Assembly: GCF_014699005.1 (NCBI RefSeq)
Contig: NZ_JACWZY010000003.1
Location: 310,001-374,000 of the forward strand
Direction: 5' to 3'
DNA: 64,000 nucleotides
DNA from: Spirosoma profusum
GTDB lineage: Bacteria; Bacteroidota; Bacteroidia; Cytophagales; Spirosomataceae
Part shown: piece by piece, positions 7,701-14,942 of the stretch
Position numbering within the stretch: position 1 is the first letter of the stretch
Layout: each line of letters begins with the position of its first letter
Program-made: the position numbers and the translations under genes
The notes under the pieces: model-generated
What the model saw: the letters and a program-made list of their open reading frames with translations, nothing else
Database searches by the model: none
Told to the model about the DNA's origin: nothing

Positions 7701-10274
7701 ACGTCAGCGGGGACTTATTCAGTGACTTTGACGGACGCTAATGGTTGTACGGCGACGACCTCCGTTCAGGTGTTTCAGGATAATAGTGTACCGTCGGTGA
7801 GTATCAATCCCAGTTCGGCAACGTTGACCTGCCCAAGCCCTGCTGCGAGTCTGACGGCGACAGGCAACGGCACCTTCCGCTGGAACACCGGCGCTACGTC
7901 CGCAATCATCAGTGTGACTGCTGCTGGAATATACTCCGTTACATTAACATCAACCAGCGGCTGTTCCGCTTCTACATCCGCCACCGTTTACCTGAATAAT
8001 AACGTACCTAATTTGACCATCAACCCTGCCAGTGCTACGTTGACATGTACCAATTCCTCGGTTAGTCTGACGGCGGTGGGTAGTGGGACCTATCGTTGGA
8101 ATACGAGTGCTATTACGCCTACTATCAGTGCTACGTCCGCCGGAATGTACTCTGTTACGTTGACGGCTGCCAATGGTTGTACGGCAACGGCTTCAGCACA
8201 AGTCTTCCAGAATAACAGCGTGCCGTCGGTGAGTATTTCACCAGGTAGTGCTACGTTAACCTGCGTCAATCCTACGGCTAGTTTAACGGCGGTAGGTAGT
8301 GGTACGTATCGCTGGAACACCGGGGCCACTTCGCAGGTGATCAGTGTGACCGGCGCGGGTGCGTATTCCGTTACGTTGACCGGGGCTAACGGCTGCACTG
8401 CAACTTTTTCGGCGCAGGTTAGTCAGGATAATACCCCGCCTTCTATTACTGTTTCCGTAAGTCCTTCTCTGACCATTAACCCTGGGCAGAGTGCTACGCT
8501 CACTACCAGCGGAGCTACTACGTACCGTTGGAATACGGGGGCAATTACGTCCACCATCGTGGTCAGTTCGGAAGGTGTTTATTCGGTCACGGGTACTATA
8601 GGTATCTGTTCGGCGCAGGCTTCCGTAACGATATCGGCTCCGTTCGCTATTTCTGCGGTCATTTCGCATTCCTGCCAGCAGATTGCCAGTAATCGCTACG
8701 TTATCAGCTTCACTCCGCAGTATAGCGGGCGCAATGGACAGCCGATTAGTTTCTCGATTGCCAACGAGATATTTCCTACTACCAATGTCGGTCCCTATAC
8801 GCTGCAACTCTATGACGATAATCCGACTATCATTCTTCATGCACAACAGGGAGGCACGCCGGGCGAGGTCAATTACACGTATAACTGGCTGGCTATCTGC
8901 CGAAATCCGCAACCCAACACACCTCCAAGAGTCGATCAGCCGCTTACCGACCAGACTGCCCGCGTCGGTCAGGAATTTGGCTACACGATCCCTCAGACGA
9001 CCTTCACGGACAACGAATCTCCCCAAAGTCTAACGCTCGCTGTTACGGGATTACCCGCCGGGTTGGGCTTCACGCCACCATTTCAGATCGGTGGGATACC
9101 CAACGTAGCGGGTGTAAGTTCGGTGACCATAACGGCTACCGATCCCGGCGGACTTACTGCAGTTGCCACCTTTGTACTCACTGTGGTCGATCCTTCTGCT
9201 ACCAACGCACCACCCACGCTGGCTAACCCCGTCGCCGATCAGGTGACTATTCAGGGGCAACCCTTCAGTTTGAGTCTGAGTAATACGTTTAGTGATGCAC
9301 AGACGCCCCAGACATTGATGTTGACGGCCAGTGGCATACCTGCTGGACTTACGCTGGTGGGGACTACGCTCTCCGGTACGCCTTCCGTAAGTGGTACGTC
9401 CACCATATCGCTGACGGCTACCGATCCGGGCGGGCTGAGTGCTACCATGACTTTCGGCATGACGGTACTGCCTTCTTCAGCAACGGCCAGTGCGCCCTTC
9501 GCCATTACGGGAGTAAGTCCGCTCACTTGTACGCAGATTGCGGCTAATCGCTATGATATCAGCTTCAATCCCCGATATAGTGGCCTCAATGGGCAGCCGA
9601 TCAGTTTCTGGGTGCAGGACGAAATGTCGCCCACGACCGCGTCGGGGCCTTACAGTCTGCAACTCTATACTGATAATCCAACGGTTGTGCTGAAAGCCCG
9701 GCAGACGGGTAGCGCGGGCGAAGCCAGTTTTACTTACAACTGGTTGAGTTTTTGCCAGAACCCGCAGCCGAATACACCACCTCGGGTGAATCAGCCGCTC
9801 ACCGACCAGACCGCCAAAGTAGGAGAGGAGTTTGGCTATACGATTCCTCAGACGACCTTCACCGACAACGAGTCGCCCCACAGTCTTAGCCTGACGGTGA
9901 GTGGCTTGCCGACTGGAATGAGTTTTAGCCCGCCTGTTCAGATTGGTGGTGTTCCTGGTTCGACGGGAGTAAGTTCGGTTACGGTTACAGGTACAGATCC
10001 ACAAGGGTTAAGTGTGAGTACAAGTTTTGTGTTACGAGTGGTCGGCTCTGGTTGCCGGGATACTAACGGAGCTATTACTACCGTCAAATCAGGGAGTTGG
10101 AGTGACCCTGCTGTGTGGTCGTGTGGAGTGGTGCCTACAGGCAGTGATGGAGTACAACTCAATCATGCGATCAGTTTGCCCGCTGGCTACGTAGCAGAAG
10201 TTAAAACGCTACGTTATGGGAGTGGCGGTGGCCTGACGAACCAGACCGGTGCCCGACTTCGACTGGGCTTTTAA
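4731..10274 (+). CDS. Giant secreted SBBP-propeller / tandem Ig-like repeat protein
   Basis: 1847-residue exported protein. The ATG at 4731 is chosen because it directly precedes a signal peptide (ICIGLLIWVGLTTAAYAQ). Order seen: seven SBBP-like propeller repeats, each with a VDGxGNVYTTGxFxGTxDFD core, to about residue 490; PKD/Ig-like stretches; a tandem array of about 72-residue Ig-like units with SATLTC and NGCTAT cysteines (6917-8430) and a more diverged unit after it; then an 85-residue module (8637-8900), two Ig-like putative-binding domains starting near PLTDQTARVGQEFGY and TIQGQPFSLSLSNTF, a second copy of the 85-residue module (9492-9755), another Ig domain, and a terminal GSWSDPAVWSCGVVP segment. 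Probably a surface adhesin or scaffold. No standard T9SS tail is visible, and the end after the GSWSDPAVW motif looks short. Confidence 0.88.
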   Translation: MNSFLRFRDALYWSDCFRICIGLLIWVGLTTAAYAQTFVWAKQMAGGFNSGKSIAVDGAGNVYTAGFFNGTVDFDPGPGDFSLTATDIDMYVSKLDVAGNLLWARRIGGPGSDAANSVVVDGSGNVYTTGHFSGTVDFDPGPGVFNLTAGGLEGAFVSKLDAAGNLVWAKALAGNGSVDGYSIAVDGSGNVHTTGVFSYTTDFDPGPGVYSLSAVTLANTPQNDDIFVSKLDALGNFVSAYRLGDTSNDFGYAIAVDGTGSVYATGIFSGTTDFDPGPGVNNLTSTGAMYITKLDASGNLAWVKLLEGGIAAFSIAVDGAGNAYTTGTLNGTVDFDPGSGVFDLTGTGGVKGFVSQLDAAGNFVWARNLGGIGYSISVDGLRNVYTTGRFRGTSDFDPGPGVYDLTEGGSSGGNIFISKLDISGNFARASSLVGAGFDTGNGIAVDKSGDVHTTGFFEGSADFDPGSGVFNLSAGGTYDTFVLKFNQLDVVARPTLVCVGSTVALSVTANGGTSPFSYTWIAPAGATLSATNTSAVSATLTAPGEQTFTVSVAGLGGPQSTTTVSVTATGSAVSITANPSLTITSGSSTTLTASGASSYSWSSGQNTAAISVSTAGPYSVTGTSGGCSSTTGVVVTVINTAPTITGFSANPAAVCVGNPVMFTASVGNVSGGYSYTLTDGSNPVTGTSTSNTFSQSLISSSTSGQNFTLTVNSNIQIAQATTTLTVSSLPTATLSVSPSSTLSCSQTSLTLTAGGGTSYTLSNGQSNTTGQFVINQPGTYSVIVANASGCTAIASVTVFQDSSIPTVTVTPASATLTCANSSTILSASGSGTFRWNTGAITSMISATSAGIYSVTLTAINGCTATTSVQVFQDNSVPAVSINPSSFTLTCTSPTASLSAVGNGTYHWNTGATTSSITATSAGAYSVTLTASSGCTATATAQVFQNTTIPSVSISPTSTTLTCANPTVSLTAVGDGTYRWNTGSTSQVISATSAGTYSVTLTDANGCTATTSVQVFQDNSVPSVSINPSSATLTCPSPAASLTATGNGTFRWNTGATSAIISVTAAGIYSVTLTSTSGCSASTSATVYLNNNVPNLTINPASATLTCTNSSVSLTAVGSGTYRWNTSAITPTISATSAGMYSVTLTAANGCTATASAQVFQNNSVPSVSISPGSATLTCVNPTASLTAVGSGTYRWNTGATSQVISVTGAGAYSVTLTGANGCTATFSAQVSQDNTPPSITVSVSPSLTINPGQSATLTTSGATTYRWNTGAITSTIVVSSEGVYSVTGTIGICSAQASVTISAPFAISAVISHSCQQIASNRYVISFTPQYSGRNGQPISFSIANEIFPTTNVGPYTLQLYDDNPTIILHAQQGGTPGEVNYTYNWLAICRNPQPNTPPRVDQPLTDQTARVGQEFGYTIPQTTFTDNESPQSLTLAVTGLPAGLGFTPPFQIGGIPNVAGVSSVTITATDPGGLTAVATFVLTVVDPSATNAPPTLANPVADQVTIQGQPFSLSLSNTFSDAQTPQTLMLTASGIPAGLTLVGTTLSGTPSVSGTSTISLTATDPGGLSATMTFGMTVLPSSATASAPFAITGVSPLTCTQIAANRYDISFNPRYSGLNGQPISFWVQDEMSPTTASGPYSLQLYTDNPTVVLKARQTGSAGEASFTYNWLSFCQNPQPNTPPRVNQPLTDQTAKVGEEFGYTIPQTTFTDNESPHSLSLTVSGLPTGMSFSPPVQIGGVPGSTGVSSVTVTGTDPQGLSVSTSFVLRVVGSGCRDTNGAITTVKSGSWSDPAVWSCGVVPTGSDGVQLNHAISLPAGYVAEVKTLRYGSGGGLTNQTGARLRLGF
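6917..8430 (+). repeat. In-frame tandem array of ~216-bp Ig-like units
   Basis: Seven consecutive units of about 72 codons lie within the giant secreted protein, each with two cysteines, a WNTG motif (from the second unit on) and an FQD/FQN linker. Units two and four end in an identical stretch of more than 40 bases (7317-7360 and 7749-7791) two periods apart, which indicates recent duplication or recombination within the array. Confidence 0.85.
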
Positions 10275-10343
10275 GCGGAGTTGGGCTTAGGAAGAATTGA
10301 AGAAGGTACCTTGTGTACCAGGTTCAATAGCTGAGGAAAAAGT

Positions 10344-10370
10344 AAGCCAACTCTGTTTCGGAGTTGGCTT
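10344..10370. terminator. Bidirectional terminator between convergent genes
   Basis: Perfect 10-bp arms AAGCCAACTC / GAGTTGGCTT (10344-10353 and 10361-10370) with a 7-base loop lie between the end of the giant secreted gene and the end of the acyl-CoA dehydrogenase gene. A-rich sequence precedes and a T/C-rich run follows the stem, so it could end transcription from both sides. Confidence 0.75.
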
Positions 10371-10396
10371 CTTCCCTTTAGCTGTTGATGTATTTC

Positions 10397-12208
10397 TTAA
10401 AAAATATATCGATTCTCGGCAATAATGGCGTCGGCAATCTGACGGCGGGCGTTTTTCAAGTTCATCGGCTCAATTTTCGTAAACCGTTTCAGTCCCATCA
10501 ACATACCGCGTAGTTCATCGCCTTCGGCAAAGGACGTAACGGCTGCCCGACCCGCATTATTGACTTTTTCGACGGATTCGTGCAGGTAAACGAGTGCCAT
10601 TTGCGTTTGCAACGTAACGGCTTCCTCGCCTTTGATGCCGATGAGCTTTTCGACACGTAGCAGTATCGATTCCGCTGCGTAGATTTCGATGGCCATATCG
10701 GCTACGTTCATCAGAATTTCCTGCTCGTCGGAAAGCGTCATCATGAACTTCTGCACGGCGGCACCGGCTATCATTAGAGCGGCTTTTTTCAGATTCCGAA
10801 GCACTTTTTTCTCAGCAATGAACACGCCTTCTTCCTCATCAGTACTGAAGTCGGGAATCGACATGATCTCTTTGGCAACGGCCATGGCGGGCGTCATCAG
10901 GTCAAGTTCGCCTTTCATGGCACGCTTCAAGAGCATATCCACGATCAGCATCCGGTTGATTTCGTTCGTGCCTTCGAAAATGCGATTGATACGTGCGTCG
11001 CGGTAGGCCCGATCCATCGGAGCATCGGCTGAGTAACCCATACCGCCGTAAATCTGAACGCCTTCGTCCACTACGTAGTCGAGAACTTCGGAGCCGTGAA
11101 CTTTCATGATGGCACATTCAATGGCGAATTGTTCCAGCGCTTTCAGTTTAGCCTGTGCATCGTCCGTACCTTTCGACTTGAGGTCTTCGATCAGGTCGTC
11201 GATGTTTTGACCCGCCCGGTACGAAGCTGTTTCGGATGCATACACCTTGATCGCCATTTCAGCGATTTTGTGTTTTATCGCACCAAAATTGGCGATGGCA
11301 GTTTTGAACTGTTTACGTTCGTTAGCGTAACGTACCGCATCGTTAATTACTTCTTTGGAGCCCCCAACAGCCGCAATACCAAGCTTAATACGACCGATAT
11401 TCAGGATGTTTACGGCGATTTTGAAGCCGTTTTCCCGCTCCGACAGCAGGTTTCCAACTGGCACTTTTACGTCGTTGAAGAAAATCTGGCGCGTATCGGA
11501 GCCTTTAATGCCCATTTTGTGCTCAGGTTCGTTCATCGTGATGCCTTCGTAGGTACGTTCCACAATGAACGCCGACAGGTTTTTATCGGTCTTACCACCT
11601 TCTTCAATTTTGGCGAAAACGATATACACATCGGCAAATCCGCCGTTGGTAATCCACATTTTCTGACCGTTCAGAACGTAGTGTTTACCGTCTTCTGTCA
11701 AAATCGCTTTCGTTTTGCCTGAGTTAGCATCAGAACCAGAATCGGGTTCGGTGAGGCAGTAAGCCGCCTTGAACTCGCCCGTTGCCAGTTTTGGTAGGTA
11801 TTTCGCTTTCTGGTCGTCGTTGCCATAATACACAATCGGCAACGTACCAATACCGGTGTGCGCCGACTGAGCTACCGAGAACGAATGACCAGCACCCGTT
11901 GTCTCAGCCACCAGCATCGACGTATTGAAATTCGTTCCGAAACCGCCGTACTCTTCAGGCACCGACGTACCTAGCAGGCCTAGCTCGCCCGCTTTGTCCA
12001 TCAATGACGAAATCAGTTCCGGCGACTTGGCATTATCGATTTCATTCAGGCGTGGCCAGACTTCGCGTTCCAGGAATTCGCGGCAGGTAGCCGCAATCAT
12101 TAGTTGCTCTTCTGTAAATTCTTCAGGAATGAATACTTGTGAGGCTTGCGTTTCTTTAATGAGAAATTCGCCACCCTTGATAGAGGCTTTAGGTTCGGTT
12201 GCAATCAT
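10397..12208 (-). CDS. Acyl-CoA dehydrogenase, long form
   Basis: 603-residue flavoprotein for the first step of fatty acid beta-oxidation, forming trans-2-enoyl-CoA. Seen: YCLTEPDSGSDANS (residues 150-163) and MWITNG for FAD binding; IYGGMGYSADAPMDRAYRDA; and the catalytic base Glu412 in RIFEGTNEI. About 170 residues follow the canonical end, as in very-long-chain/FadE-type dehydrogenases. It lies 142 bases downstream of the thiolase gene on the same strand, but that gap holds two copies of a palindromic operator, so it probably has its own regulated promoter. The matching word upstream of the thiolase suggests joint control by a TetR/FadR-like repressor not present here. Confidence 0.95.
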   Translation of the reverse strand: MIATEPKASIKGGEFLIKETQASQVFIPEEFTEEQLMIAATCREFLEREVWPRLNEIDNAKSPELISSLMDKAGELGLLGTSVPEEYGGFGTNFNTSMLVAETTGAGHSFSVAQSAHTGIGTLPIVYYGNDDQKAKYLPKLATGEFKAAYCLTEPDSGSDANSGKTKAILTEDGKHYVLNGQKMWITNGGFADVYIVFAKIEEGGKTDKNLSAFIVERTYEGITMNEPEHKMGIKGSDTRQIFFNDVKVPVGNLLSERENGFKIAVNILNIGRIKLGIAAVGGSKEVINDAVRYANERKQFKTAIANFGAIKHKIAEMAIKVYASETASYRAGQNIDDLIEDLKSKGTDDAQAKLKALEQFAIECAIMKVHGSEVLDYVVDEGVQIYGGMGYSADAPMDRAYRDARINRIFEGTNEINRMLIVDMLLKRAMKGELDLMTPAMAVAKEIMSIPDFSTDEEEGVFIAEKKVLRNLKKAALMIAGAAVQKFMMTLSDEQEILMNVADMAIEIYAAESILLRVEKLIGIKGEEAVTLQTQMALVYLHESVEKVNNAGRAAVTSFAEGDELRGMLMGLKRFTKIEPMNLKNARRQIADAIIAENRYIF

Positions 12209-12223
12209 GATCTGTGTTATTGT

Positions 12224-12238
12224 TATGCTTGCATACTA
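12224..12238. promoter_or_regulatory. Candidate fatty-acid operator, copy 1
   Basis: Palindromic core TATGC-TT-GCATA followed by CTAA, about 16 bases upstream of the acyl-CoA dehydrogenase start, matching the other two copies at 12270 and 13612 on the opposite reading. Position overlaps the expected leader, consistent with repression. The binding protein is unknown. Confidence 0.6.
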
Positions 12239-12269
12239 ATTCGTTTACAAAGAAACTAACTTTAAAATT

Positions 12270-12285
12270 AGTATGCAAGCATACT
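12270..12285. promoter_or_regulatory. Candidate fatty-acid operator, copy 2
   Basis: Perfect palindrome AGTATGC-AA-GCATACT, about 62 bases upstream of the acyl-CoA dehydrogenase start. The 16-base fully symmetric form is the best match of the three copies and is flanked by TT and AT-rich sequence. Confidence 0.68.
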
Positions 12286-12350
12286 ATTAAGAATTTTTAA
12301 CGTGGCCGGATTGTCGTTTGAATACGAGCACGTTATAAGTTAAAACGTTG

Positions 12351-13529
12351 CTAATTAAGGCGTTCAAAAATACCAGCCACGCCCTGTCCGCCACCAACGC
12401 AGGCCGAAACCATACCGTATTTCTGGTCGCGACGACGCATTTCATTCAATAGTTGGACAGATAAACGAGCGCCGGTAGAACCGAGTGCGTGACCAAGTGC
12501 GATAGCGCCACCGTTCGGGTTGATTTTACTACGATCAAGACCAAGTTCCTGAATAACGGCCAGCGATTGGGCCGCGAAGGCTTCGTTCAGTTCGATCAGG
12601 TCAATGTCGTCCTGTTTTATACCAGCTTTTTTCAAGGCAATTGGGATAGCTGCTACTGGACCGATGCCCATGATTTTGGGTTCAACACCAGCCGTGGCAT
12701 ACGAAACCAACCGGGCGATGGGCTGTAAATTCAACTCGTTCACCAGCTTTTCCGACATAACGACGACAAAAGCAGCTCCATCGGATGTTTGCGACGAATT
12801 GCCAGCCGTTACCGAACCATTGGCCGCAAAAACAGGCTTCAGTTTGGCTAAACCTTCGGCGCTGGTGTCTTTACGCGGGCCTTCGTCCTGCGCTACTGTC
12901 CACTCGCGGGTTTTCTTTTTATTACTTTCTGTATCGAAATACGTTTCGCTTACGTTAATCGGTACAATTTCGTCGGTGAATTTGCCGTCTTTCTGAGCCG
13001 CCAACGCTTTCATATGCGATTCGAGCGCAAATTCATCCTGGGCATCGCGGCTGATTTTGAATTGCTGAGCTACCTGTTCGGCGGTCAGGCCCATACCAAT
13101 GTAATAATCGGGATGTGTTTTAGCTATTTCGTAATTCAATGCTGTTTTCCAGCCCATTACAGGCACCAGCGACATCGATTCGGTACCTCCGGCAATGATG
13201 CAATCGGCCAGCCCGGCATGAATTTTGGCCGATGCAATCGCAATCGCTTCCAGGCCTGAGCCGCAATACCGGTTAATGGTCATACCCGGAACGCTTTTTG
13301 GCAGTGATAGCAGGGCAATATATCGGGCAATCTGCATGCCCTGTTCAGCCTCGGGAACGGCGTTACCCACAATGAGATCTTCGACCTGAGCCGGATCGAG
13401 GTTGGGAACCTGACTTAATAAATGCTTGATAACTTCAGCCGCCATATCGTCGGGGCGGGTAAAACGGAGACCTCCGCGAGGAGCTTTCCCAACGGCAGTG
13501 CGGTATCCGGCTACAATGTATGCATCCAT
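12351..13529 (-). CDS. fadA: Thiolase (acetyl-CoA C-acyltransferase, FadA type)
   Basis: 392-residue thiolase that cleaves 3-ketoacyl-CoA with CoA in the last step of beta-oxidation. Seen: nucleophile Cys89 in NRYCGSGLEAIAIA, His347 in NGGAIALGHALGSTGAR, and Cys377 in SACVGGGQG, the complete catalytic set. Length is standard. The neighbour downstream is the acyl-CoA dehydrogenase on the same strand. A palindromic operator copy lies about 85 bases upstream of its ATG. A biosynthetic acetoacetyl-CoA thiolase cannot be excluded from sequence alone, but the pairing with an acyl-CoA dehydrogenase favours degradation. Confidence 0.93.
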   Translation of the reverse strand: MDAYIVAGYRTAVGKAPRGGLRFTRPDDMAAEVIKHLLSQVPNLDPAQVEDLIVGNAVPEAEQGMQIARYIALLSLPKSVPGMTINRYCGSGLEAIAIASAKIHAGLADCIIAGGTESMSLVPVMGWKTALNYEIAKTHPDYYIGMGLTAEQVAQQFKISRDAQDEFALESHMKALAAQKDGKFTDEIVPINVSETYFDTESNKKKTREWTVAQDEGPRKDTSAEGLAKLKPVFAANGSVTAGNSSQTSDGAAFVVVMSEKLVNELNLQPIARLVSYATAGVEPKIMGIGPVAAIPIALKKAGIKQDDIDLIELNEAFAAQSLAVIQELGLDRSKINPNGGAIALGHALGSTGARLSVQLLNEMRRRDQKYGMVSACVGGGQGVAGIFERLN

Positions 13530-13611
13530 GTTTATCTTGATTACTGGTTTGGCAGGAATCTACCCGAATAACTGATTCGCTGCTGGAATAATTACAAATC
13601 TAAGACAAATT

Positions 13612-13628
13612 ATTATGCAAGCATACTA
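13612..13628. promoter_or_regulatory. Candidate fatty-acid operator, copy 3 (thiolase promoter)
   Basis: ATTATGCAAGCATACTA carries the same TATGC-AA-GCATA core as the two copies upstream of the acyl-CoA dehydrogenase gene. It is about 85 bases before the thiolase ATG. Confidence 0.65.
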
Positions 13629-13735
13629 TTTTTTGTAGCCGCCATGAATAGCCAGTAGTCCGACTTAATAACTTAACCCGACTACGAGATTTTGTATGTC
13701 AATAATGCTGATTCATACTGGTTTATATAAATTTG

Positions 13736-13847
13736 GCTACCGCATAGGCCTTCGACAGGCTCAGGGTGACTGGAAACTTAAATTCATTCAGGGAAACAAA
13801 GTCAAGTTTCCAGTCACCCTGAGCCTGTCGAAGGCCTATGCGGTAGC
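13736..13847. repeat. Perfect 44-bp inverted repeat with 24-bp spacer
   Basis: Arms at 13736-13779 and 13804-13847 are exact reverse complements and contain the word CTTCGACAGGCTCAGGGTGA. The element lies between the thiolase promoter and the end of the 13908 gene. The CTTCGACA-GCTCAGG-type word recurs, to my knowledge, in intergenic palindromes of many bacteria. It could act as a transcription terminator or be a REP/MITE-like element. Confidence 0.9.
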
Positions 13848-13907
13848 TTTTTAACTATAAAAAATTTCATCGTGCGCATTAACTTAGCCAGATGCGCCTA
13901 CTGTCAG

Positions 13908-14306
13908 TTACTCGATACGTGTTGCTACGTAAGAATAGCCGCCGGCTTCGCCGTTTTCCAACGACCACTGCCAACGCCCTGAGTAGGAATTTCCGTCCGC
14001 ACTAAACGTCGATTTGCTGTAATTGTCCGACCCCTTATACCCAAACCAGTACCAGAATTCATTTCCCTCGATTTGATACGTGTAGGTGAAATTACTTCCA
14101 TTTGTCTGCATCAGTCGAGAACGTAGCGTCTGTGTTTCTTCGTCAAAGCCTGTATACTCGATCCCTTTTTCGTGCCTTCCTGCCTGAACGAGATCGAAGC
14201 GTTGGATCATAAAAAAGCCACCTTCCATCCATTCAAAAGTTACTTCACCGGCTAAATCGTCGCCGGTTAATTTCCATTTGCCGATCAGGGGTTCCAGCGT
14301 TTTCAA
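13908..14306 (-). CDS. DUF1579-like conserved protein with unclear start
   Basis: About 132 residues. EPLIGKWKLTGDDLAGEVTF, then WMEGGFFMIQRFD, GIEYTGFDEET and WQWSLENGEAGGYSYVATR resemble small lipocalin-like DUF1579 proteins; the function is unknown. The only usable start is a TTG at 14306. In the same frame the codons before it still read like protein (ENNNASAGKLPETPNPAL) back to a stop near 14384, and this stretch resembles the N-terminus I expect from relatives, yet it contains no ATG, GTG or TTG. The gene may have lost its start, use a rare codon, or really begin at the TTG. Confidence 0.6.
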   Translation of the reverse strand: MKTLEPLIGKWKLTGDDLAGEVTFEWMEGGFFMIQRFDLVQAGRHEKGIEYTGFDEETQTLRSRLMQTNGSNFTYTYQIEGNEFWYWFGYKGSDNYSKSTFSADGNSYSGRWQWSLENGEAGGYSYVATRIE

Positions 14307-14547
14307 AGCTGGATTGGGCGTTTCCGGTAGCTTTCCCGCTGAAGCATTGTTGTTCTCTGCTATAGTCGTTTCAGTTGAATTTTACCAATAACAACCTGAC
14401 TGGAGTTAGTTCAGTTATAAAATCAGTAATAACCACAAGCATTTAAGAGTCTGTAAATGAGTGGAATTAACACGTATTACGTAAATCTTATTTGTCATGA
14501 TACAAAAAAATTCTGTAAGGGATTTGTTCAAATCAAAAATTCACACT

Positions 14548-14566
14548 TACTTTGAATTACAAAGTA
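14548..14566. promoter_or_regulatory. Palindromic operator-like site
   Basis: TACTTTG-AATTA-CAAAGTA, a perfect 7+5+7 palindrome, 45 bases upstream of the ATG of the small membrane protein at 14612. The shape resembles PadR/TetR operators; no such regulator gene is adjacent. Confidence 0.5.
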
Positions 14567-14611
14567 CTTTTAAGGGCTTTGACTGTCTGAAACTTCTAGA
14601 ACAAAACGAAC

Positions 14612-14935
14612 ATGTACGAACTGAAACCGCTCGATGTCGCATCGCTTAGCAAAAAAGCACTGTTTGGTGCTGCAATAGGTCTTGTATTAATCTGCTTTTT
14701 CCTGTCCAACGTGAACCATCCTAACCCAGACTGGCCCAAGTTCTGGATGGTCAGACCGTTAATTATTGTTCCACTGGCTGGTGCTTGTGGTGGTGCTTTT
14801 TATTACTTCACGAATTATCTACCCTTCCAGAAAGGTTGGAAAAAAATAGCCATCAACGTACTGAGCTTATTCGTATTCCTCATTGGACTGTGGATGGGTA
14901 TCGTTTTAGGATTGGATGGTACGTTGTGGAATTGA
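14612..14935 (+). CDS. Small inner-membrane protein of unknown function
   Basis: 107 residues with three hydrophobic segments: about 18-34 (ALFGAAIGLVLICFFL), 48-67 (PLIIVPLAGACGGAFYYFT) and 82-101 (VLSLFVFLIGLWMGIVLGLD). A conserved-looking loop HPNPDWPKFWMVRP lies between the first two. I do not recognise an enzyme or transporter motif; relatives in Cytophagales are, I believe, sometimes labelled potassium-transporter-like without evidence. It lies between a divergent small gene and a convergent methyltransferase gene, and a palindrome sits in its promoter region. Confidence 0.75.
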   Translation: MYELKPLDVASLSKKALFGAAIGLVLICFFLSNVNHPNPDWPKFWMVRPLIIVPLAGACGGAFYYFTNYLPFQKGWKKIAINVLSLFVFLIGLWMGIVLGLDGTLWN

Positions 14936-14942
14936 GCCAACA

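Noticed and set aside
6917-8430. Regular 216-base periodicity considered as a CRISPR array
   Set aside because: The units are in frame, diverged, protein-coding Ig-like repeats and far longer than CRISPR repeats; no cas genes are present.
11096-11722. Open frame of 208 codons antisense to the acyl-CoA dehydrogenase gene
   Set aside because: The opposite strand carries a well-conserved enzyme with all key residues; the antisense product has no recognisable features.
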